Assembly: GCA_045649025.1 (NCBI GenBank)
Contig: JAZRPB010000024.1
Span: forward strand, 35,973-99,972
Source: Ornithomonoglobus_A sp045649025
Lineage (GTDB): Bacteria; Bacillota; Clostridia; UBA1381
Length of the DNA stretch: 64,000 bases
Direction: 5' to 3'
The notes beneath the pieces were generated by a model. That model was not told the origin of the DNA, did no database searches, and saw only the letters and a list, made by a program, of their open reading frames with translations. Positions within the stretch are counted from its first letter, which is position 1, and the number at the start of each line of letters is the position of its first letter. This document shows positions 25,532 to 33,953 of the stretch, one piece after another. Both the position numbers and the translations under genes were made by a program.

Positions 25532-26536
25532 ATGGCAAACATTTATTATGAAAGCGATTGTAATCTTGGACTTTTAAAGAACGGAAAGACAGTAGCAATT
25601 ATAGGCTACGGAAGCCAAGGTCATGCACACGCACTAAATTTAAGAGACAGCGGAGTAAACGTTGTTGTAGGTCTGTATGAGGGCTCAAAGTCTGCAAAAA
25701 GAGCACAGGAGGCTGGTTTAACAGTTCTTTCAGTTGCAGAAGCAACAAAGCAGGCTGACCTTGTAATGATGCTTGTTCCCGACGAAAAGCAGGCAGACAT
25801 ATATAAAGAGAGCATTGCTCCAAACTTAACAGAGGGTAAAACACTTGCATTTGCTCACGGCTTCAACATTCACTTCAAGCAAATAGTTCCTCCGTCATAT
25901 GTAGACGTTATTATGATTGCTCCAAAGGGACCTGGTCACACAGTAAGATACGAGTATCAAGATGGTAAGGGTGTCCCTTGTCTTATAGCTATCGCTCAGG
26001 ATGCAACAGGTAAAGCACTTGATACAACACTTGCATATGCAGCAGGTATCGGCGGTGCAAGAGCTGCAGTTTTGGAAACAACCTTCCAATGCGAAACAGA
26101 AACAGACCTGTTTGGTGAGCAGGCAGTTCTATGCGGCGGTGTTACAGCTTTGATGCAGGCAGGTTTTGAAACACTTGTTGAAGCAGGCTACGACCCAAGA
26201 AACGCTTACTTTGAATGTATCCACGAAATGAAGCTTATTGTTGATATGATTTATCAGGGCGGCTTCTCAAGAATGAGATATTCGGTTTCAGATACTGCTG
26301 AATTTGGTGATTATGAAACAGGTAAGAGATTAATCACAGAAGAAACAAAGAAGGAAATGAAGAAAGTATTAGATGAAATCCAAGACGGTACATTTGCTTC
26401 AAAGTGGATTGCTGAAAACAAGAACGGCAGAGCACACTTCAATGCTACAAGAAGCCTAAAGGCAGAGCATCAGCTTGAAGAGATTGGTGCACAAATCAGA
26501 AAGTTCTATTCATGGAATGAAGAATATAACGATTAA
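25532..26536 (+). CDS. ilvC: Ketol-acid reductoisomerase
   Basis: 334 residues, class I. The Rossmann start is AIIGYGSQGHAHALNLRDSG; MIAPKGPGHTVR and the Glu/Asp metal sites in TETDLFGEQAVLCGG follow, with ECIHEMKLIVD and MRYSVSDTAE. It converts acetolactate to the dihydroxy acid. Third gene of ilvBNC; ilvD and leu genes are not in the window. The reversed element B5 begins 10 bp after the stop. Confidence 0.98.
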   Translation: MANIYYESDCNLGLLKNGKTVAIIGYGSQGHAHALNLRDSGVNVVVGLYEGSKSAKRAQEAGLTVLSVAEATKQADLVMMLVPDEKQADIYKESIAPNLTEGKTLAFAHGFNIHFKQIVPPSYVDVIMIAPKGPGHTVRYEYQDGKGVPCLIAIAQDATGKALDTTLAYAAGIGGARAAVLETTFQCETETDLFGEQAVLCGGVTALMQAGFETLVEAGYDPRNAYFECIHEMKLIVDMIYQGGFSRMRYSVSDTAEFGDYETGKRLITEETKKEMKKVLDEIQDGTFASKWIAENKNGRAHFNATRSLKAEHQLEEIGAQIRKFYSWNEEYND

Positions 26537-26546
26537 TTTATACATA

Positions 26547-26795
26547 GGAGATGTAAAAAAAGTCCAGACCGCAAAAACGCGAGTATGGATGCAAATTTAG
26601 TTTGCAAAAATTTGTAATTTGAATACAATATGACGAAAACACGCATTTTTTGCGTGTTTTCTTTTTATATGCGTTTTTGCTATGAACAAAATTCGCCACT
26701 CGACGTACCTTTGTACGCCTTCGGGTAACCCCAAACCGCGTTGCAACACGGTTTGGGCTCATTTTGTCCATTCTGAAACATTTTTTCCTATCTCC
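26547..26795 (-). repeat. Family B element, subfamily II (B5), reversed
   Basis: A 249-bp copy reading GGAGATGTAAAAAAAG at the ilvC side and TTTTTTCCTATCTCC at the other. Both ends are flanked by TA (TA-GGAGAT ... ATCTCC-TA), the cleanest flank pair in the window and consistent with a TA target duplication. Same stems as B2 and B6. Together with the holA promoter it fills the 400-bp gap between ilvC and holA. Confidence 0.85.
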
Positions 26796-26876
26796 TAAAA
26801 GGAGTTTGTGATAAAGTTACATCGTCATGTGTTTTTTACGAGGTTAAGAATGTTTTAGGGGAATAAATCATTTTTC

Positions 26877-26905
26877 TTGACTTGATATGCAATGTATGGT
26901 AAAAT
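26877..26905 (+). promoter_or_regulatory. Promoter of holA
   Basis: TTGACT (26877-26882), 17-bp spacer, TAAAAT (26900-26905), about 30 bp before the start codon. Confidence 0.75.
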
Positions 26906-26936
26906 ATTTATGTATTTACTGAAGGGAGGGGAATGT

Positions 26937-27971
26937 ATGGCAAGGAAAAATGCAGATTTACCAAAGCTTAAAGAGCAAATAAAAAACGATAGCTTGAAAA
27001 ATATGTATCTTTTTTACGGCGATGAGGAATTTTTAAAGAATAAATACGTAAATGACATACGAGGCTGTATTCCCCATAACGGATTTGAGGATTTTAATCA
27101 TCTTGTTTTTAATGGTCAGGATATACCAATCTCCGAGTATGATGATGCCTGGGAGAGCTTTCCTATGATGGCACCAAGGCGGTTTATATATATAAAGGAC
27201 TCACAGATTTTTAGAACACGTGATAGCGGAGCACTAAAGAAGCCTACCGAAGAAAAAAAGGAGTTCTGGCTTGAAAAGTTATTTAATCCGCCACAGGATA
27301 CGGTGGTGGTTTTTGATGAAACAGACGTTGATAAAAGAAGTGTGTTATATAAAGCACTCACAAAAAACGGAATGGCACTTGAATTTGAGTATCCCGACGA
27401 AACTGACCTTGTAACATACACACTTGGCAGAGCATTAAAGGAAAAAAAGAAGATGGCAAAGGATGTTGCTGTCCATTTTGTGTCGTTATTAGATGAAGGG
27501 CTTTTAAATCTTAATAATGAGCTTGAAAAGCTTTTTGATTATTGCGATGAGGAAATAACACGCAATGCAGTTGACAGGGTTGTATCAAAGGGTATTAATA
27601 TTCAGGTGTTTGAATTAACCGACGGAATAATTGAGCATAACTGCGAAAAGGCAATGCGAATTTTAGCCGAGCTACGCTCGCAAGGGGAGAGAGCATTTCC
27701 AATTCTATATTTGATTTTATCGAATGTGCAAAAGCTGTTAAAGGTTAAAATGTATGCAAATGAGCCATATGCCGAAATTGCTAAAAAAGCAGGTATAAAC
27801 CCATATTTCGTTAAAAAGTATATAAACAGTGCATCGGGTTTTAGTGAAGGTATGCTAATAAAAATGGTAACAAGAATTCCCGAAATTGACTGCGAAATCA
27901 AAGAGGGTAAAATAGATGAGTGGACGGCACTGGAGCAGTATGTTGCCGAAGCATTATACTATTCATCATAA
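26937..27971 (+). CDS. holA: DNA polymerase III, delta subunit
   Basis: About 344 residues. The N-terminal NMYLFYGDEEFLKNKYVNDIR, the middle VIVFDETDVDKRSVLYKAL-like VVFDETDVDKRSVLYKAL, and the C-terminal region of clamp-loader delta subunits (LNNELEKLFDYCDEEIT, VFELTDGIIEHNCEKAMRIL) are visible. It opens the sliding clamp. I start at ATG 26937, directly after GGGAGGGG; the frame is open further upstream but the ribosome site would be internal. Confidence 0.92.
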   Translation: MARKNADLPKLKEQIKNDSLKNMYLFYGDEEFLKNKYVNDIRGCIPHNGFEDFNHLVFNGQDIPISEYDDAWESFPMMAPRRFIYIKDSQIFRTRDSGALKKPTEEKKEFWLEKLFNPPQDTVVVFDETDVDKRSVLYKALTKNGMALEFEYPDETDLVTYTLGRALKEKKKMAKDVAVHFVSLLDEGLLNLNNELEKLFDYCDEEITRNAVDRVVSKGINIQVFELTDGIIEHNCEKAMRILAELRSQGERAFPILYLILSNVQKLLKVKMYANEPYAEIAKKAGINPYFVKKYINSASGFSEGMLIKMVTRIPEIDCEIKEGKIDEWTALEQYVAEALYYSS

Positions 27972-27993
27972 CTTGAGTATATATTATAATAAA

Positions 27994-28033
27994 AGAGGGT
28001 TGTTTAAAAACAATGTTTTTAAACAACCCTCTC
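27994..28033 (+). terminator. Palindromic terminator after holA
   Basis: AGAGGGTTGTTTAAAAAC / GTTTTTAAACAACCCTCT, perfect apart from the loop. Between convergent holA and the LRR gene. The core differs by one base from the palindrome at 11897-11936. Confidence 0.8.
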
Positions 28034-28052
28034 TTTAAATTTCATTTTACAA

Positions 28053-28075
28053 GGTCTGCGCTTTTTTAACATCCC
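28053..28075 (+). repeat. Family B right-end remnant (B7)
   Basis: GTCTGCGCTTTTTTAACATCCC is the family B right end alone; no left end or GTAC hairpin is present. It lies 3 bp from the stop codon of the LRR protein gene, the same relation to a stop codon seen with complete copies. Confidence 0.65.
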
Positions 28076-28078
28076 ATT

Positions 28079-30511
28079 TTAAATTTCACTTATGTTATAT
28101 CCATTAGCATCTATTATAGCACTCATATTATTAAAGCTATCCCAAACCATAATTTTAATTTCATCATATAAGACATTGGAGGTAAAGGTTGGTGCATCAC
28201 TTTTATATTTGGCAAATTGTATATCTGCCACTGCCTTGTTTTTATATGCAACAAAGATAATTTCTTTGCCAATAAACTCGCTGTTTGGTATAAGGTGTGC
28301 AGAAATAGCACCGCTATTGTTATATATCTTTACAAATTCCGATTTATACACGCAGTTATAGCTGATTGTGGATGATGTAAGAAATGTATCTGCCACAGAA
28401 CCAAATTCTATATTATTCCACGTATTCTCATTTCCACCATAATAAATTTGGGGATTAAGACTATTACAACCGTAAAATGCATTGCTTCCTATATAAGTAA
28501 CATTTTCGGGAATGTTTATGCTCGATAATGAAGTGCAGTTTTCAAAAGCTGATGTGCCTATTAATGATATACTTAAAGGAAGATTTATTTCTGTTATATA
28601 TGAGCAACCCTCAAATGCACTATCACCTATTGCAATAACGCAGTTTTCTTCAACTGTTTTAGGTACGGTTATTTTGCCACTTGCATTCGTTTCGCAATCT
28701 GTTATTGTTGCTTCTCCTCCTGTGACAGTGTAGCACAAAACAGTTGCATTATATATTGGTGTGTTAAGTGAGCTATTTATATTTACACCCGACCAGGCAT
28801 TTGATGTTTTGTTAATGTATATATATTCAAGAGCATTACAATTCCAAAAAGCCTGCGAAGATATTAAAACAAGACTGCCTGGTAACCGTATTGTTTTAAG
28901 AAGAGCACAACCTTCAAATCCGCTGTTGTTTATAAAAAGTGCACCATTGGATATATGTATGTCGGTTAATGATGAATTATAAAATGCATATTTGCCAATG
29001 GTTTTAACACTGCTTGGAGTTTTGTAGCTGCTTCCTCTTTTAGCCATTGGATATTGCAGAAGTGTTGTTTGTGATTTGTTAAATAAAACACCATCAACAG
29101 AAGAGAATGCTTCATTATCAGGGTCTACCTCTATTTTTTCGAGATTAGAACAGTATGTAAATACGCAGTCGCCAATAGCTGTAACGCTAGAGGGTATCTT
29201 AATCTCCTTCAAGTATGCACAATTTCTAAAAGCATATGCACCAATAGTTTCCAAATGTTCAGGCATAGCCACCGATGAAATAGCATACCCCTCAAATGCA
29301 TATGCATTTATAGCTGTAACGGGAGCACCCTCCACAAAACTGGGAATTACAAGATCGCCTGATTTTATGGCAGAGCCTGTTATTGTTACTTCATCTTCCG
29401 ATAATGTATACGAAAATTTTGAATAGTCTGCTTCATATTGGATATCTGCTTCTGTAAGAGAGGTGTTATTGTCATATATCGATATATTCATCCACTCGGC
29501 TTCGGTACCTGTGTAAGAAACATACAAAAGATTATTACACGAGATAAAGGCACCGTAGTATATTGTTTCTACACTTTTTGGAATGGATATTCTTTTCAGA
29601 TTTCCACAATTACCAAACATAGTGTCGGCAATATATTCTATGCCCTCATTTAATATAACACGGCTTAAGCTTGTGCAATTATAGAAAATTCCCGAGCCTA
29701 AATCCGTAACACCTTCGTGCAGCTCAACAAAGGTGAGTGAAGAACATCCGTTGAATGCACTTTCGCCTATTGAGTAGAGAGCTTGAGGAAAGCTTATCTC
29801 TTTTAGAGAGGAGCAGCTTGTAAAGGCTTGTGTTCCAATTGAACGCAAATTAGCGGGGAGTGTTATATTTTCAAGGTTCTTTGCACCCTTGAATGCAAAA
29901 TTTCCGATATGGTTGACAGTTGACGGAACGGTGAAGGTTTTATCAGTTTTTCCCAAACAATATTGAACGATAGTGGTTTTGCTGCCATTATACAAATCAC
30001 CATTATAGGAACAAAAGCTTGTATTACTGCTTGCCACATCAATGCCTGTGAGTGAAGAGCAACCGCTAAAAGCACTTAATCCAATGCTCTTAAGAGATGC
30101 CGGTAATGATATTGTTTTTGCACTTGAGCAGCTTGTAAACGACATCTCGCCAATAGATGTAACGCCCTCGTTGATTGTGATTTTAGTGATATTATCGCAG
30201 CTTCTGAATGCCCATTCTGAAATGGTTTTGACCCCTGCTTCAACAGTGAGCTCTGTAATGTTATTGTTATCTAAAAATGCACTGCCTGCTACTGATTTTA
30301 CCACTTTTCCGTTATTAAGCTTATATGGAATGGTAAGTGCACCCGAAAAACTGCCTGAAAAACCTGTTATATTAACTGTGCCGTCGGAATTTGAAGTGTA
30401 TTTAAATATACCGCTTGTCAGGTCTGCGGAATATACGCTTGTATTTATTATACTTATTAAGCTTGTTGTAAAGCAAATAATCATAAGCAAGTGAAGTAAT
30501 TTTCTTTTCAT
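28079..30511 (-). CDS. BspA-like leucine-rich-repeat surface protein
   Basis: About 810 residues: a signal peptide (MKRKLLHLLMIICFTTSLIS) then many BspA-type LRR_5 units of the kind I-x-x-x-AF-x-x-C-x-x-L-x-x-I-x-IP, grouped in blocks separated by small beta domains. It is predicted to be secreted; no LPXTG or membrane anchor is seen at the C-terminus. Such proteins often bind host or surface ligands in gut and oral bacteria. I start at 30511, 35 bases after a perfect -10; the upstream extension would include the promoter. Confidence 0.9.
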   Translation of the reverse strand: MKRKLLHLLMIICFTTSLISIINTSVYSADLTSGIFKYTSNSDGTVNITGFSGSFSGALTIPYKLNNGKVVKSVAGSAFLDNNNITELTVEAGVKTISEWAFRSCDNITKITINEGVTSIGEMSFTSCSSAKTISLPASLKSIGLSAFSGCSSLTGIDVASSNTSFCSYNGDLYNGSKTTIVQYCLGKTDKTFTVPSTVNHIGNFAFKGAKNLENITLPANLRSIGTQAFTSCSSLKEISFPQALYSIGESAFNGCSSLTFVELHEGVTDLGSGIFYNCTSLSRVILNEGIEYIADTMFGNCGNLKRISIPKSVETIYYGAFISCNNLLYVSYTGTEAEWMNISIYDNNTSLTEADIQYEADYSKFSYTLSEDEVTITGSAIKSGDLVIPSFVEGAPVTAINAYAFEGYAISSVAMPEHLETIGAYAFRNCAYLKEIKIPSSVTAIGDCVFTYCSNLEKIEVDPDNEAFSSVDGVLFNKSQTTLLQYPMAKRGSSYKTPSSVKTIGKYAFYNSSLTDIHISNGALFINNSGFEGCALLKTIRLPGSLVLISSQAFWNCNALEYIYINKTSNAWSGVNINSSLNTPIYNATVLCYTVTGGEATITDCETNASGKITVPKTVEENCVIAIGDSAFEGCSYITEINLPLSISLIGTSAFENCTSLSSINIPENVTYIGSNAFYGCNSLNPQIYYGGNENTWNNIEFGSVADTFLTSSTISYNCVYKSEFVKIYNNSGAISAHLIPNSEFIGKEIIFVAYKNKAVADIQFAKYKSDAPTFTSNVLYDEIKIMVWDSFNNMSAIIDANGYNISEI

Positions 30512-30545
30512 TTTCGTTATCCCCATAAAATTTAATATTATCGAC

Positions 30546-30574
30546 ATTATAGCATAAAGACATATATTTGTCAA
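30546..30574 (-). promoter_or_regulatory. Consensus promoter of the LRR protein gene
   Basis: Minus strand TTGACA (30574-30569), exact 17-bp spacer, TATAAT (30551-30546). Confidence 0.9.
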
Positions 30575-30595
30575 ACCAATATTTCCCTGAAAGAT

Positions 30596-30627
30596 AAAAC
30601 AAGGTGCGAAAAAACGCACCTTGTTTT
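30596..30627. terminator. Intrinsic terminator of the Cys-rich peptide gene
   Basis: AAAACAAGGTGCG / CGCACCTTGTTTT with an A6 loop and flanking A/T runs. It separates the peptide gene from the LRR gene promoter. Confidence 0.85.
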
Positions 30628-30636
30628 ATCTATACT

Positions 30637-30804
30637 TTAGCAACAGTTATTATTGCAAGGGTCACAAGGGTCGCAACAGCAATTGTTGTCATTACCGCTG
30701 CCAAGTATACCGTTATTGCCAGAGCACAAAAGAATGAGTACAACCACAATAATTATCCAAATCCAATTATCCCCACCGCCACAGTTATTGTTATTAAATA
30801 GCAT
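30637..30804 (-). CDS. Cys/Asn-rich single-helix micropeptide (55 residues)
   Basis: The product reads MLFNNNNCGGGDNW at the start, then a membrane helix IWIIIVVVLILL, and a tail with repeated CDPCDPC and terminal NNNCC: nine Cys in 55 residues. GGAGG lies before the ATG and a strong terminator follows, so it looks like a genuine one-gene unit. It resembles the Gly/Cys-rich one-helix peptides of Clostridia and Bacilli (some are YjcZ-like and sporulation-linked), but I cannot assign a family. The opposite-strand frame here is a shadow. Confidence 0.72.
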   Translation of the reverse strand: MLFNNNNCGGGDNWIWIIIVVVLILLCSGNNGILGSGNDNNCCCDPCDPCNNNCC

Positions 30805-30869
30805 TAAAAAAACCTCCCTGTATTATTTTATGAGATTTTCAATCTCTAAAATATAATATGAGAAAGGTT

Positions 30870-31196
30870 TTATTTTGTTACTGTATTATGTTTGCTTTTG
30901 AGGAAATCTGCAAAAGAACGTACTGCCTCAATTTCTTCATATGTAAGTCCGTGCAGGTCAATTCGTGGTTGTAAATACACAGAGCATATCGAATCCACAC
31001 TCACATTAAACAGTGTTGCTATCATACCAATATATGTAGCAGTTGGTGTGCTTTTGCCGCTTTCCCAGGAATGAACGGTTGTTCTTGAAACAGATAATTT
31101 ATCTGCTAATTGTGCGGCTGACATATTATGTTCATTTCGTAATTTACGTATGTTCTTACTTATTCTTTGGTTAATATGTAAATCATCCATAAGCAT
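30870..31196 (-). CDS. XRE-family helix-turn-helix regulator
   Basis: 108 residues with an N-terminal HTH domain (ISKNIRKLRNEHNMSAAQLADKL to SRTTVHSWESGKSTPT, about 12-58) and a C-terminal helix LTYEEIEAVRSFADFLKSKH. AGGAG lies before two candidate ATGs (31196 and 31190); the second has better spacing. It follows eutP by 18 bp and is probably in the eutS-eutP transcript, so it may regulate that unit. Confidence 0.88.
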   Translation of the reverse strand: MLMDDLHINQRISKNIRKLRNEHNMSAAQLADKLSVSRTTVHSWESGKSTPTATYIGMIATLFNVSVDSICSVYLQPRIDLHGLTYEEIEAVRSFADFLKSKHNTVTK

Positions 31197-31214
31197 TTAA
31201 CTCCTGTAACCACG

Positions 31215-31667
31215 TTACTCCTCCCAGGGCATAACATCTGAGTCTTCACGTAAATAATCTAAAATCTCCCACACACCCTCGCCTGTGGCACTATCTACTT
31301 TAAAGATGTTTTTACACCCTGCTAAACGAAGCCATCTTTCGGCACGTTCAACATTTGCTTTGGGATGGTTTATTTTTGTTACTATTCCTATAACATCTCT
31401 GTTACACACAGGTGTTACACATGGCGGAAACAGTGAAAATGGCTCGGTTGAGCTTATTAATAAGCCAACAACATCAGCCTCAAATGTATACATAGCCAAT
31501 GCAGAGCCAAGCTCCTTTGCCTGTATGTATTCACCGGGTGTATCTATAATAACATCAAATCTGTTTACATACTGTGTCTTTTCGTAGCGTATGGTTTCGC
31601 CCTTTAAGGCTTGTGTAAGGGTGGTTTTGCCTGCCTCGCTTCTGCCTACAAGTATTATTTTTTTCAT
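31215..31667 (-). CDS. eutP: EutP/PduV-family GTPase-like protein
   Basis: 150 residues of the small P-loop protein family found with bacterial microcompartments. P-loop GRSEAGKTTL (8-17), switch IDTPGEY, and the NKxD region replaced by TKINHP, as in many EutP/PduV proteins. The C-terminus is VDSATGEGVWEILDYL. PduV-like proteins bind the compartment shell. It overlaps the EutS-like gene by 4 bp. No ethanolamine or propanediol enzymes lie nearby. Confidence 0.93.
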   Translation of the reverse strand: MKKIILVGRSEAGKTTLTQALKGETIRYEKTQYVNRFDVIIDTPGEYIQAKELGSALAMYTFEADVVGLLISSTEPFSLFPPCVTPVCNRDVIGIVTKINHPKANVERAERWLRLAGCKNIFKVDSATGEGVWEILDYLREDSDVMPWEE

Positions 31668-32038
31668 GTTTTTGTTATCTCACATACCGAAAATCCAAGC
31701 TTGTCTTGTGAATAGTCGCACATTGCTCGAACTGATGTTTCAACATCGGCAACCATACCTGTAATTATCAGTGTGCCGCTGAAACGGTCTACAAAGCTTA
31801 AATCTATATTTGATGTTTTTGTGGCAATATCAGCTCCTATTACTGCAGTTTCAGCAGGTGAAAAGGTTATTATGCCTATTGCACTTTTTTTATAGTCAAT
31901 AGCAGGGTCAAGACCTAATTTCACATATAAAACAGGGTCGGGACTTGCTATGATATGTGCTAATGTGATTTGTTTTCCGGGTACAAGCTCCTGTATAATA
32001 CGAGTTTTCTCGCCATTACCCGATATTGTATTATTCAT
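31664..32038 (-). CDS. eutS: BMC shell protein, EutS/PduU type
   Basis: About 124 residues of the circularly permuted BMC-domain class: RIIQELVPGKQITLAHIIASP, KLGLDPAID, AIGIITFSPAETAVIGADIATK and DRFSGTLIITGMV. These form hexameric shell tiles with a beta-barrel cap. I start at MNN (32038), with AAAGGA upstream; a longer frame exists but has no site. Only this one shell gene is present, with EutP and a regulator, so a full compartment must be encoded elsewhere or not at all. Confidence 0.94.
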   Translation of the reverse strand: MNNTISGNGEKTRIIQELVPGKQITLAHIIASPDPVLYVKLGLDPAIDYKKSAIGIITFSPAETAVIGADIATKTSNIDLSFVDRFSGTLIITGMVADVETSVRAMCDYSQDKLGFSVCEITKT

Positions 32039-32129
32039 AATTAAGTTCCTTTCAACCGATATAAATATCACTATACAATAAGTATATCATTTTTTATATC
32101 ATTTTTCAACAGTTTTTTTAAAATTAATT

Positions 32130-33170
32130 TCAATTTAAAATTGCGTTTAGAACATCCTGCGCATTTAAAGTCCTTAAACCCTCGTTATCCTTTATAACTC
32201 CAGTTTTATCGGGACTGAATTTATCGTAATTTGTGAGGTATTCCATACCCTTTGAGCAGTCGGGGAATTTCTTGTACCAATCGCCGAAATAGTCGTTCAT
32301 ATACTGCTCGGCAAGAATAACCGCTTCACTGTCTTGCGTGCCGTCCTTTGCGGGAGTTCCGCAAAGTCTTACTCCAGGAGGGGAGGATAGTGCACAAACA
32401 ACACTTCCATCGCTACATTCGCCAATAACTATGTATGCGAAGTTGTCCGCCTCGGAGCTCATTATATCACCGGCACGGTGTATGGTAACATCCGATTTTG
32501 GTGTTCTTTTGCCAAGGCCAAGCTCCTCAAGCTTTTCATCGTAGCTTTTCCCACTGAACACAAAGCCGCTTTCGCCGTTCTTTGTCATAAGAGTATTATA
32601 TAATACCCAACCAATATATCCCGAGCTGTCAAGGCCGTCTGCTCTATTTGAGTGGTTTTTGTGGTTATAGCTTTCGTCTTGTGCACCATAAAAATTCTTC
32701 CATTGCTGATGCAGTCCCAACGTTGTTGTTGTGCTCGACGCACCTGTGTCGGCATTGTTCCAGCCGCCGCCATATATATACATTGTTGTACCCATTGGCT
32801 TTAGGGCATTTTGCAAAAGCTTTTTAACGGATGCATCTTTTGCATATGTCACTTTTTTTGTGTTTTCCTTTGGCTTTTCGGTCTTTTCTTCTGTTTGGTT
32901 GTCTTTAGTATTGTCTTTAACAACAGTACCCTTTACAGAAGTGCTTTTTTTAGGTTCTGTATTGTTTGAGGGTGCATTGGTAACCTCATTTTCCAAAATA
33001 TCGGAGGATTGCTCGGTTGTTAAAATATCTTCCTCGGGTGCACCCTTTTCTATACTTTTTTTACCTATATATCCGAATGTGGTCATAATTGACACTATAA
33101 GTGCAACAACAATAAGAGTGCCGCCAAACCTTGACCTTTTCTTCTTTGATTTCTTCTTTTTATTAGCCAT
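32130..33170 (-). CDS. NlpC/P60-like membrane-anchored protein lacking the catalytic Cys
   Basis: 346 residues: a Lys-rich start, a membrane anchor (about 17-35), a disordered Thr/Lys/Glu linker to about 108, then an NlpC/P60-like domain. The usual DCSGF/Y motif reads LDSSGYIGW (residues 180-188), so the nucleophile Cys is Ser182 (AGC codon, 32625-32627). The expected His is also not obvious: NFAYIVIGE sits where HVGIYIG is common. GDIMS and the overall layout fit. It is likely a non-catalytic wall-binding or altered enzyme. Confidence 0.8.
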   Translation of the reverse strand: MANKKKKSKKKRSRFGGTLIVVALIVSIMTTFGYIGKKSIEKGAPEEDILTTEQSSDILENEVTNAPSNNTEPKKSTSVKGTVVKDNTKDNQTEEKTEKPKENTKKVTYAKDASVKKLLQNALKPMGTTMYIYGGGWNNADTGASSTTTTLGLHQQWKNFYGAQDESYNHKNHSNRADGLDSSGYIGWVLYNTLMTKNGESGFVFSGKSYDEKLEELGLGKRTPKSDVTIHRAGDIMSSEADNFAYIVIGECSDGSVVCALSSPPGVRLCGTPAKDGTQDSEAVILAEQYMNDYFGDWYKKFPDCSKGMEYLTNYDKFSPDKTGVIKDNEGLRTLNAQDVLNAILN

Positions 33171-33197
33171 TTAATGTTCATTCCTTTCTTTAGAAGG

Positions 33198-33923
33198 TTA
33201 CTTTCCTGAAAGATAGCTTATTTCGTGGCTTGTAAGATGACGCCAATGTCCTAAAGGTAAATTTCCAAGCTCTACCTTTCCAATGCTTATTCTTTGCAGT
33301 GCAACCACCTTTGAGCCTACTGCCTCAAACATTTTTCGTACCTGACGGTTTTTACCTTCGTGGATGGTTATTTTTACAACTGTGTAGCCATCAAGGGCAT
33401 CTAAAATTTCAACCTCTGCAGGTGAGGCGATATAATCCTCAACCTTTACACCGCGTCTTAATTTATTAAGCCCCGATATTGTTATTCCACCCTTTAGTGT
33501 TGCAATGTATGTTTTATCCATATTGAACTTTGGATGTGTAACCTTATAGGTAAAATCTCCGTCGTTTGTTAAAAGGAGTAGCCCTTCAGTGTCGTAATCA
33601 AGTCTGCCGACAGGGAATATTCTAACATCCTTCAGGTCATTTTTTATAAGGTCAATAACCGTTGGACGTTCAAACTGGTCTTTTACGGTTGAAACATAAC
33701 CCACAGGCTTATTAAGCATAATGTAATAGTTTTTGTTTTTAATTTTTAATTCAACATTATCAAGTGCAACTATGTCTGCACCAATTTCTACTTTAACGCC
33801 TTGTTCACGCACCACAGAGCCATTCACCTTTACTCTGCCGTCATCAATAAGTGCTTCGGCACCTCTGCGTGAGGCTGCACCGCTCATTGCTATATACTTT
33901 TGAAGTCTTACTATTTCTCCCAT
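33198..33923 (-). CDS. rluB: Large-subunit rRNA pseudouridine synthase RluB
   Basis: 241 residues: an N-terminal S4 domain (RLQKYIAMSGAASRRGAEALI), KPVGYVSTVKD, and catalytic motif VGRLDYDTEGLLLLTNDG with the essential Asp. KKxR-like NRQVRKMFEAVG lies near the end. It modifies 23S rRNA near U2605; RluE/F members are alternatives. A short gap separates it from the upstream D,D-carboxypeptidase gene. Confidence 0.94.
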   Translation of the reverse strand: MGEIVRLQKYIAMSGAASRRGAEALIDDGRVKVNGSVVREQGVKVEIGADIVALDNVELKIKNKNYYIMLNKPVGYVSTVKDQFERPTVIDLIKNDLKDVRIFPVGRLDYDTEGLLLLTNDGDFTYKVTHPKFNMDKTYIATLKGGITISGLNKLRRGVKVEDYIASPAEVEILDALDGYTVVKITIHEGKNRQVRKMFEAVGSKVVALQRISIGKVELGNLPLGHWRHLTSHEISYLSGK

Positions 33924-33953
33924 AATTAAGTTTATTAATTCCTTTCTGTCCGA

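Noticed and set aside
30604..30801. 65-codon plus-strand frame
   Set aside because: Opposite to the Cys-rich micropeptide, which has the ribosome site and terminator on its own strand; the frame also begins inside that terminator.
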